Origin: Owenia fusiformis
Taxonomy: Eukaryota > Annelida > Polychaeta > Sabellida > Oweniidae
Assembly: GCA_903813345.2 (NCBI GenBank)
Contig: CAIIXF020000007.1
Location: forward strand, 12,273,031-12,333,030
Direction: 5' to 3'
Length of the DNA stretch: 60,000 nucleotides
The notes under the pieces: generated by a model
What the model saw: the letters and a program-made list of their open reading frames with translations, nothing else
Told to the model about the DNA's origin: nothing
Database searches by the model: none
Program-made: the position numbers and the translations under genes
Shown here: positions 41,601 to 53,600 of the stretch, one piece after another
Position numbering within the stretch: the stretch's first letter is position 1
Layout: each line of letters begins with the position of its first letter

Positions 41601-44600
41601 AGTTGCCACTGCGTTCTTCAAAACTGGTTTTAAACTGTGTGCGAACGGAATGAACATAGCTGCAACTTTCTAAGGACTATTTACGAACTTCATGAACGTT
41701 CTCAGACGGGAAGGTGATTTTAGAATTTTGAATTGATTCAAAATTCGATGGCGACCATACCGTTCTGTAATCAGGTCATGATGACCTTCTAGACCAAGGA
41801 CGCGTTATACGATGTTGCACACCGACGTGGTGCGACATGAATGAACTGCGAATGAGATGGACGTATTCACTCTTAAAAATGAATTACTTGAGTATTTCCC
41901 AAGTATAAAAATTACTTAAAGTTAAAAACTTAGTTTTACTTCATTTTACTTAGGTTTAACTTATATTGTAATTTTGAGTTTTTTAATTGCTTAATTATGT
42001 AAATGAGTATTACAATTACTACCCCTACTATCACACCAAACTAGTTCTCACTACGTTCTCGAAAACGGGCTTCAACTGTGTACGAACGGGGTACGAACGG
42101 ACTGGACCTACTAAGAACCGTTTGGGATCTATTTACAAACTGCATCGAACCTACTCGAACGGGTAGGTCCTCTAGAACTTAGACAATGCTCAAAATGTTC
42201 TCGTGGTCGTCACGTTCTACAATTAGAACGAGTGACAACGTACTAAGGACGAGCTGGACGTACTACGAACGGAACCGTCGTAGTTCAATCCTACTAGGGA
42301 CGTTTTAACAACGAGTTGAACTGTCTGAGGACGTGTTGAAAACGAGGTAGAACTAATTTCAAACGGGTTTAAACTGATTAAGAACGTATTTAACACTGCT
42401 TATGAACGAGTTAGCAAGAATATAGCTATCACACTAAACAAGTTGCCACTGCGTTCTTCAAAACTGGTTTTAAACTGTGTGCGAACGGAATGAACGTAGC
42501 TGCAACTTTCTAAGGTCTATTTACGAACTTTATGAACGTTCTCAGACGGGAATGTGATTTTAGAATTTTGAATCGATTCAAAATTCGATGGCGACCATTC
42601 CGTTCTCTCATCAGGTCATGTTGACCTTCTAGACTAAGGGACGCGTTCTACGACGTTGCACACCGACGTGGTGCGACCTGAACGAACTGCGAACGAGATG
42701 GACGTATTGAAGACTGTTCAAGAACGAAGAAGCTAATTATTTCAGACATATTTCCCGACCACAGCCAGATTGAGCCCGTTTTACGACGTTTTCGTAGGAC
42801 TGGCAAGAACGGGTAAGAACTAGTTTGGTGTGATAGGGGGGTACAGTAAGTATTTCAATTTCTCTCCTTGCATTAGTAAATTCACCATAAATGAATTACT
42901 TAAAACTTACTAAAAAATTATTCAGTAGTTCAAGATTATTTAAGTAATTTTTGACTTAAAATGAGTAGTACAATTTCTCAATATAAGGAAATCCAAGTAA
43001 TAATTTTTAAGAGTGTTGAAGACTGTTTATTAACGAAGTAGCTAATTATTTTATACATATTTCCCCACCACAGCCAGATTGAGCCCGTTTTACGACGTTT
43101 TCGTAGGACTGGCAAGAACGGGTAAGAACTAGTTTGGTGTGATAGGGGGGTTAAGAGTCAGGGAGACCAGAAAACGTCACATCTCATTTGATAAGCATAC
43201 ACATAGAGAATTATTTTCAGAAAATTGAAATGGAGTCGTGATATCGCCGAGATGAGATGGAAATGTAACTATGACGACGTGAAGATGCATGCAAGTGGCA
43301 CTGAAAGTCGCATGTCACGTGTGAGTAAAACTATTAGTCAGGTTAGATTAAATGCATTTGGGAGAATTTGAACGTTTATATGGATACTTTGTTTCACTCA
43401 AGGATGTTTCCTGAACCCTTCCTCCAAACGCAGGCTTTCAGATATCATCCATTACATTCCTTATTTCGCGGGAAGAAACTTCATTCGAAACAAGGAATGT
43501 AAAGAAAGTACCTTCGTTCGGGTTTTAGATATCATCCATTACATTCCTTACTTCGCGGGAAGAAACTTCATTCGAAATAAGGAATGTAAAGAAAGTACCT
43601 TCGTTCGGGTTTTAGATATCATCCATTACATTCCTTACTTCGCAGGAAGAAACTTCATTCGAAATAAGGAATGTAAAGAAAGTACCTTCGTTCGGGTTTC
43701 AGATAGCATCCATTACATTCCTTACTTCGAAGGAAGAAACTTCATTCGAAATAAGGAATGTAAAGAAAGTACCTTCGTTCGGGTTTTAGATACCATACAT
43801 TACATTCCTTACTTCGCGGGAAGAAACTTCATTCGAAATAAGGAATGTAAAGAAAGTACCTTCGTTCGGGTTTTAGATATCATCCATTACATTCCTTTCT
43901 TCGAAGGAAGAAACTTCATTCGAAATAAGGAATGTAAAGAAAGTACCTTCGTTCGGATGATGTCCTGAACCAAGATGCTAATGATGGACATTTACTTCTG
44001 ATTTATATTATCATAATGTGACGTATGCACCCGGGCGTATGCACCATATCTACGTGTTTCTGCATCATTTCATTTCTCTGCAAAGCAGAGTTGTTCCGAA
44101 TATCAGAGAGGTGTTTCTTTGAGTTTATGAAATAAGAAATACTCTAAACTGTGTTTTGGGGCAAACACGACTTTTTGGTATGAGATCCAATGGAGAAATG
44201 CCACGCCCATTTTTTAAAGATTGACACCTTGCCTTTAAAGTTCTGCTCGCTGAGATTCCTGAAAGCTATATATCATGAGGGTGGCAACGCGTATAGAATA
44301 TTTTCCTTTGCTACATAGTCGGGAAATATATTATAAAACCGCCATTTTATTCAGAAAGATTAGGTGGGTGTTTAGTTTTATTTTGGTCAACATTTTTAGT
44401 ACTTCCCTATCTGCAAATACGCTCATCATTCTCCCGACATACGGGGGTAGCATTCAATGGTTACAAATTGACATTCAAATCTCCATTGTTTCGATCAAGT
44501 GGAGTTGAAAATCTTTTGTTCAAAATCACAAGATCTCTTTGGTTAACTCCATATTCTAGAAAAACCAGATGAATGGCTGTCAATTTTTAACATTTTGGAA

Positions 44601-47600
44601 TGATTCCCCGATGTGCTGGAAACGTGATGAGCCAGGTAATAAAACTCTATAAAACGTCCACATACTAAAGTATTTAGTTGAGGCTGTTGTTTATTGTCTG
44701 CTCCTGATAATTTTGGTTCAAAATTAGAATGTTGCGGTTTACGTAATCATGGACTTTGTGAATGTTTGTTTGCTCCGTTACTTGAGATACCTACCTTATT
44801 TTAGATATCGCTTAATACAAAAGGATCGTATGGTAGAGGTGACGATGTTAGATTTACCGAGATGGGTCTATATAAGGTAATAATATATTTATGAACAAAT
44901 ATGGCTAGCTCAAACACTACAATGGGTCAAAACAGGAAATTCGTTCATTGATTATGTCACGTAAGCGTCTGAATCGTTTTGTCCTTTGCAATCTTTAACT
45001 TTTTTTATTTGCTTGACAGGGTGCAACTGTAGCTATAAAGAGACTGTTAAGTGAAAATGTCATACTGAATGAGAAATACATGTCAGAGATGAAACAGGCA
45101 AGTGCATATTAAGGTATCGTTGAGGAGTCGACATATGATGGAAACATTAACACGAAATAGAGATGTCTTATTAAGGTTAAGTTCCCAGTCCATGTATTAA
45201 TTATCATTTCGTTCTCACGTCAACATTTTTCACATATCTTGGCCAGCCATAAATACAGTAGTAAGGCCAAAATGGCCCCACCTCCTGCAATGAGCCTTCG
45301 ACATTTTCAAGACGTGTGAAGCAAATTCTTCCCATGGTAGAAATCGGGATATCATACGAAAATTGAGTTTTAAGGTTTTACCGGAGATAAACTTTCATGA
45401 GGACTACACTCTGTTAAGCATGATAAAAGGCAAGAAGTTTAGTTAGAAATAAAAGAGTTATCTCATGAATGGGACCCTTACATAGCTCCTAAAAGGTAGA
45501 AGACACTAAATGGTGTAACACTATAAGCTGAATTTTGTCCACATAGAGCATGTGCACAATACTAAAGACATGTAAAATTGAACTGTCAAAAGAACTGAAA
45601 TATACTTACCAGCTCGCCTCTTCCGGAAGTTATGATACGTTATGGTGTAACTACGGTAATTAATTTTAAAATATTGAAAAAATCACAAAATACAAGTTCT
45701 GAGGTATATATCGCCATTTTTAAGCGAATTAGCCCATACTATGACTATATATTCGCACCCCCATATACAGATATATATAAACTTCATCTTCACAATAAAT
45801 TGAGCTTCTTTCAAATTTCCATTTTTTGAGATAAGGGCCATTTTCTTACAATTCAAGCCGTAAAAATAGTTGGAAAGTGCTTCCCAGTTGAGGTTAGTGG
45901 CTTTTATACTTACATTAATGTATGGAGCACTTAAAATGTACTTAGAATCGTATAAATAGCTCTATTCTGTGAGATTTATTTTTGTTTTTATTTTTATATT
46001 TTTCTCACCTCATAATTGAAGAGCTCCGCTGTTGATTTACATTCAGTTACACGTATTTCCTTGAAAATTCGCCATGATTGGAACAAATGATGGTTGGTTT
46101 ATGTTTTATTCATTTAGTTTGTATTTGAATCTAGCTACTTAAACACAAAACATGTCTTCATGTTATGCTAAAGAGCAAAGATCGCGAATTCTAGGTGAAG
46201 CCAATTATTTTGCACAAGTCATATCCTGATTGCATCATAGTTACTTTGTACTAGTCACATCCTGATTGCATCAGCCAATTCACGTGATTTACAGTTTACA
46301 CATGGTTTCAATATACATGTTATACTACTTCCGGGTAGGGTAGTGTTTTTTATACTTTAAAAACGAAGCCATTTCGATCAGTTTTTATAATCCTTGGTAG
46401 AACTGAGAGGTATTACAATACATATTTAAATTAATACACATGAGTGTATTTGATGAACTCTCAAAAAATAAAACCCACAATAATATCTTTTTTATTCACA
46501 ATTTCATGTCATTGTTTCTAACAAGTCACCTCTTTCTCTCTTTTCTTTATTTTTGTCAACAGTCAAAATCGGAATTTAAAACTTGGTTTCTTTACAAGCT
46601 CTGCTTCTGTAAATACTAAATAACATGAAAAATGTTAAACCTTACATCCTACACTTATTTGATATGAAATAGGCGATCATTGAAATCATTTTTGTGCTGT
46701 TAAATGTGGATCTTTTAATTTTTTAGTCAAACTTGATCGCTGATCTCTGTCGATGTGACGTCACGCATTAAGTATGCACGCATGGGCAGTACAATACATA
46801 AGGCAATATGGCGTCTTAGGCCTATACATGAGCCAGAATGGAGGTCTGCAAGTTGAAATGAATATGTTTGTTTATGCATCAATCGATCACACATATAATC
46901 CAGACAATCTTTCAAATCATATACTTAACATTGTAATGGATTTATTTATTTTGTGAGCTAACGTTCCCTTTAATTTTCATTGGTGTTGCAATGATTTTAC
47001 CTAAAATGAGTCCCTGTCTTTGCATAGTGATATTTAAAAATCGAGAAGCAAAACCTATGTTGAATATACTGTGCATTGATGAAGTTTATATATAGCCTAG
47101 GGGAACTCAAAAATATTGTTATTATATCGGCAAATTCGCTCGAAAATGGTTGTACACCCTAGAAATTGAATGTTGTTGATTTTTTCAATATTTTAAAATT
47201 AATTACCGTAGTTACACCATAACGTATCATAACTTCCGGTAGAGGCGAGCTGGTGAGTAATTTCTATTATTTTGACAGTTCAATTTTACATGTCTTTAGT
47301 ATTGTGCACATGCTCTATGTGGACAAAATTCAGCTTATAGTGTTACACCATTTAGTGTCTTCTACCTTTTAGGAGCCATGTAAGGGTCCCATTCATGAGA
47401 TAACTCTTTTATTTCTAACTAAACTTCTTGCCTTTTATCATGCTTAACAGAGTGTATGTTAGAACGCACGCGTAGAAGATACAAATCCATAGGACCATTT
47501 GTGTTGCTCTTGTTTTCTATAAATATTGTAGAACTTCTTATACACTGTGTTACAACGTTTTAGTTCTTCTAACATCTCATGAATGAATTTCTGTCATTGA

Positions 47601-50600
47601 TGCACGTACGAGATACGATATTGTTGATTTTCTTAATTATACTGTATACTGAAACATGTTTGTGATAAAGATATCGTGGAGAATCTGCCTACAAACTAAA
47701 TAAGGAAATAAGGAAAAAAGAAAAATCGTAACTTCGAGGTTCTGCCAGTTTGGAATCGAAACGACCCATTTGATGAGTGCAGTATCAGTGTATATGGCGA
47801 CCATTTCAAATATAAGGCTCTATTAACGTATACATATCATTGCAGATATATGATTTATCCCATAATAACATTGCGAAGATCATTGGGGTCTGCGTAGATG
47901 GGAAAGATAAATGTATCCTAACGGAGTATTGCGCCAAGGGAAGTTTGCAGGTAGAGTCATTAATAATCAGAGACATGAAAGAAATATGGGAACGTGTAAC
48001 GTGTTGCGCTCGCAAACTGACTGCACGTACCAGTCAATATTACCTGTTCAATTTTAGTGTTTCATTATCAAAATGGGTCTTTGGGAATGATTTTACTCAT
48101 GTTTACTGATTACTATGTATAGATTCTAGGTTTTAACGTTGGGTGAGTTTCTTTAAAAAAACTTGTTCATCATCCAAGTTTATAATACGTTCTAAATGTA
48201 TGTACACTCCCCTTCATAAGTTTGGCAACCTTAGGTCCCCCATTGAACTAGTTAAAGCCTCTTTAGGTTTGAATTTTTATTTACTTATTTACTTTCCAAT
48301 ACCTCCAAATTTTCTAAATTTGTTTCCGCACTCACAATAAGTCGAAAATTGATGATAAATCTGATGAATTTTTGAAATTCGACATTCCCATGTTAACCAA
48401 TGGGAAATGGTACATGTAGGTTCGCCGCAAGTCATATGGCAGAATATCCATCTATCCGAGGCCTTGCAAAAAATACGAGTTAGGCAGGAAATTGAATTTG
48501 CTAACTTTATTTCACAAAAATTGATATGTTTCTTCAGGTTCAACAAAGTTATAGGGCTTTAAAGTCAAAATTGTTTTTCAAAAAACCTCTCCCATTGAAA
48601 TAACACAGAAGAAAAATTATTTTCAAAAATGACTTTCAAGCGCTGTAAGTTAAGTATTCATCAAATAAACTAAGCACTTAGTGTACAAAAAAGTTAGACA
48701 TTCCAATTTTCTATATGAAAATATTCTTTGCTGAATTTTTTAATGAAAAGATATCCTGATTTCTGATTTGCCCCGAACCCTCCATTTCCCATTGGTTAAC
48801 ATGGCAATGACGATTTTCCAAAATTCATCAAATTTATCATAAATTTTCGACCTAATTGAAAATGATTGAAAAAATTGGAGGCATTGGAAATAAAGTCAAG
48901 TTACGTTTCTATCAATATTATAAGTTATTTCATCGCCGGTTAAGTAAAAAAAAATTCAAACGTAAAGAGGCTTTAACACGTAGTTCAATGGGGAAGCTAA
49001 GGTTGCCAAACTTATGAAGGGGAGTGTATCAAGAGAGTTGGATTTACAACAACATATCCCTGTGTATCGCAATATATGAAAACATAAAACGCTGGTGAAG
49101 CTGAGAAGGACGAAAATGTTGAAGTCGTACAGACGTATGCGCGCACAACATGTTCACGTTCACAATTTATGTTCACGTTCACAATTTATGTTCACGTTCA
49201 CAATTTATATTCATGTTTGCGATTGATGCTGTAAAAACAAAGGTTTCTGTTACCTTTGAAGAACTCGTGGCATCTAGGAGAAACTCAAAATGCAATAATA
49301 TTCTAATACCATTAACAGAATTAGTCCTACTAATTCATCCAGCTTACAACTTAGCTATATTCTCAAATTTCCACCATACATTCATCCCACTAGATTCGTT
49401 TAAAGGGGCAACAAAGGGAAGGGTGAGGTATGGGTTAAGTTTCAGGAAGTTTTCTTTTTTATTGATTTTCTAAATGTCTTAAAGCACTGGCCTTGTTTCA
49501 TTTAAAGGAGTGGTATCGATATGGTGAATTTGAACACGCGTTTCTCTTAAACCAGTCATCAAAACATTCTGAAAATCTTACACATCGTCAATTTAATGGT
49601 CATCTTTTGGATGGTAACATTATAATGTGAACTATATATTTGTATATATTTCTCAATAGTCAGACAGTCACACATCAGACACTTCTTTTGTTCTTGGTAT
49701 CATATGTTCGGATTGAAATGAAACATCTATCCGAACCTCATTGAAACAAAACGACATAAACACAACGTGTTTAGGTCTCTCAATATTGTAATTGTACAAA
49801 TGAAAGTTTGGTCGGTTTTAAAAAAGTATCTTGTTCATGAAATAAAAGGTTTATCTTAATTTTTATCTATTTTTGGGGGGTTTTGTTTTATTTTTTTGCA
49901 TGCTTTTTATTAAATCAACCAAAATTTCCTTTGTATAACTGGGTAAAGACGATAATTGATATTTTCAAATATAGTCAAATTCTGTTAGTCTACCAAAGCG
50001 TGCGCCGTGTATGTTGATATTAACGACATTTATTTTGTGCTATTTTAATGTCAACACAACTGGCTATCATGTCCATGCAATATTTACTGAAAATAATACT
50101 TATTAATTCTTAAAAACAGCTTTAACGCTTAACAACATGACAAATAATGTATCTTGTGGTCCAATAATTTCCAACTTGTTAATAAAGTATGTTTGTAACC
50201 AGCTCTCAAAGGGATTTGCTTGATATTTCATACTCATTATAAATAGAACACGACTTATTATGTTCATATGATTTGTATCCTCCAACACATACTCATCACA
50301 TTCAATTTACTAAGAAACTAAATATAATTGAGAACTTTTTTGACAATCATTTAAATACTACATTGGATTAGTTTCATTTTCCAAAATAATCATTTGAAAT
50401 CGTATTGGTGCATAGCTGAAATCTGACTGTTTAGAAAATATAAGATATTGAACAGCAAGACCTAAAGTTACCACAAAAACAACAATATTTCGTTTGATGT
50501 TTTCGTTGTCTGTCATTTAAAAAGCTAACCCATAAGGGCACCACCTGGCGAAGCTTTCAACAAATTATCCATCAACAACCTATCAACAACATTTATTGAA

Positions 50601-53600
50601 GCATTGTGTTGGAGGATACAAATCATATGGACACAATGAGATATATTCTGTTTTATGAGCATGAAATATCAAACAACCCCCTTTCAAGAGCAACTTTCAA
50701 GAGCTGGTTGCAAACACACTTTATTAACAAGTTAGAAATTATCGAACCACACGATACGTTATTTTATATGTTGTCTGAGTTCATATTAGCAAATTTTGAG
50801 TTTTGAGCTATTTTTAAGAATTGATAAGCAAGACTTTCAGTATATATCGCGTGGTCATGATAGCCCGTTGTATTGATGTTAAAATAGCACACATTAAATA
50901 TCGTTGCTATTAACACACATGGCGCAGGATTTGACCGAATTTGACTATATTTGAGAATATCAATTATCGTAAATTTGCCCAGCTATACTATTTAGAGGTC
51001 TAAGAAAATGTTATATATGCCATTTTATTCCAACAAGGTTCGGAAAGACATTTTTATTTCATTCTCAAGAATTGGTAGAAGGGAACAAAAACAATTGCAC
51101 TAAAAACATTAAATTAGTTATATGAAACATATATAAATAATTTTTGCATTAAATTGTTGCCAATCAGTCAACATTACATAAAGGACCGTGTTTTTACAGA
51201 ATGTTTTCAATAATTGGTTAAAGAGAAAAACATTGTTGAATTCAGTTAACCATATCGATACCTATCCTTTCTTGATTATTATATTAAGCCAGGAATCTTC
51301 TATTGAAAAAGTTAGTTATGTTATGTTATGTTACACTCCCCTCCATATGTTTGGCAACCTTAGCTCCCTCATTGAACTACGTATTAAAGCCTCTTTACCT
51401 TTCAATTTTTATTTACTTAACCTGCGATAAAAAAAATACTTATACTATTGATGGGAACGTAATTTGACTTTATTTCAAATGCCTCATAACTTTCTCAATT
51501 TTTTTCCTCAACTACAATAAGTCGAAAATTGATGATAAAGATGAATTTTTGAAAATCGACACTTGGAGGGGAGTGTATGTTGTTATGTTATGTTATATTA
51601 TGAGGTTATATAATGGTTCATTCTGTATATCGTGTTTATACTCGAGTGAGTATATAATATATTCACAAGTGAGCGTAGCGAACGAGTGAATATATTATAT
51701 TCTCACGAGAGTATAAAATGCACGATATACAGAATGAACCATTATATAATCTTATTATGCCACTCTAAGTTCAATTACAGTTGATTCAAACACAATCATA
51801 ACAATTATAAAAACCATAAAAATATCCCATAGCCAACTCAGTAATGCCGATGTTGATCTCGATCCATTTATAACGTCACTTGATTCTAGCAAATCATGTG
51901 GGAACCATTTATGACGTCACTTGATTCTAGGAAATCATGTGAAACAAAACATACACCTCGTTCTTCGGTCAATATTCATTAGTTCCCAGAATGCACTTCT
52001 ACAGTGGTATACGCTGGAGTGTATACGGAGGAGTTGTATACGGTAACGATATACCACTCTCCACTGTATATCGTTGTTATAGACCCATGTTATACAACTG
52101 TAATCGGACTTAGAGTGGTATAATATGTCGTTATGTTATGTTATATTATGTTATGTTATGTTTGTTATGTTATATTATGCTATGTTATGTTATGTTTGTT
52201 ATGTTATATTATGTTATGTTATATTATGCTATGTTATGTTATATTATGTTATGTCATGTTTGTTATAATGTTATGTATATGTAACACCCCGGTCACATTT
52301 GTCGCACGGCGGCCGCAAGTCGACCGCAGATCAATTAAATCGGTGAATTTCTGGGCCGAGCTTAGAAAAACTACGCTTGCCTTGCGGCCTCCGTACGGCG
52401 TATGCAGATTTTTACAGGCCGCAGGGAAGGCGTAGAAATTATAACTCGGAGTTATAATATTTGTTGATTTCTGAGCTCCCCGTAGAAATCAACTGGCTCA
52501 ACAAGATTGAATCATTATTTGTCAATGTTTCACGATCACTTTTCATTTGATATTACATCCTAGCACTATGAATAACATTTATAAATTGTCCCGATGTAAA
52601 TAAAATGAAAAAAGTATTATTTATCAACAGAAAAAAATTCACCGTGCGGCTGCCGTGGGAAATGTGACTGCAAAAGTATGAGAGCGCAGAAATTCCACGG
52701 CGAGCGAAAAAATGTTTCTGGCCGCAGAAATGATAGACCGCAAGGTCGCCGTAGGAAATGTGACTGGGGTGTTATGTTATATTATGTTATGTTATGTTAT
52801 GCTATATTATGTTATACTATGTTATGTTTTTTTGTTATGTTATGTTATGTTATATTATATTATGTAATGTTATGTTATGTTATATTATGTTATGTTTTTT
52901 TGTTATGTCATGTTATGTTATATTATGTTATGTTATGTTATGTTATATTATGTTATGTTATATTATGTTATGTTATGTTATATTATGTTATGTTTTTTGT
53001 TATGTTATGTTATGTTATATTATACTATGTTATGTTATGTTATATTATGTTATGTTATGTTATGTTATATTATGTTATGTTATATTATGTTATGTTTTTT
53101 TGTTATGTTATGTTATGTTATGTTATATTATGTTATGTTTTTTTGTTATGTTATGTTATATTATGTTATGTTTTTTTGTTATGTTATGTTATATTATGTA
53201 ATGTTATATTATGTTATGTTTTTTTTGTTATGTCATGTTATGTTATATTATGTTATGTTATATTATGTTATGTTATGTTATATTATGTTATGTTATATTA
53301 TGTTATATTTTTTGTTATGTTATGTTATATTATACTATGTTATGTTATGTTATGTTATGTTATGTTATGTTATGTTATGTTATGTTATGTTATGTTATGT
53401 TATGTTATACTATGTTATGTTATATTATGTAATGTTTTTTTGTTATGTTATGTTATATTATAATATGTTATGTTATGTTATGTTATATTATGTTATGTTA
53501 TACAAGTATTATGTTATGTTATATTATGTTAATATGTTATGTTATGTTAAATATCTTTATTGCCTCCATAATATATTGGAGAGTACATAATTATAATAAA

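Larger units (their letters stand above)
41373..43150. mobile_element. Outer CTATCACACCAAACTAG element (family A), interrupted
   Basis: The left end CCCTACTATCACACCAAACT (after TA) pairs with the right end, aactagtttggtgtgatagg. The element is split at 41868 by a family B insertion and resumes at 43016 (gacgtatt...ttgaagactg). Its parts match the intact family copy nested inside it. Confidence 0.85.
51310..53550. repeat. TTATG pentanucleotide satellite, interrupted by three insertions
   Basis: Tracts of ttatg with ttata and ttttttg variants lie at 51310-51333, 51578-51605, 52125-52283 and 52773-53550. The + strand of a pure ATGTT repeat contains no stop in any frame and reads MLCYV in all of them, which explains several long open frames here (for example 52678-53463). 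These are not genes. Confidence 0.95.

Noticed and set aside
43436-43962. Possible CRISPR-like array at the 87-bp repeats
   Set aside because: Units are contiguous without unique spacers, and the genome is animal; it is a minisatellite.
52678-53463. 261-codon open frame and overlapping frames rich in MLCYV
   Set aside because: Translation of the TTATG satellite, which has no stop codons in any + strand frame. There is no non-repetitive coding sequence.
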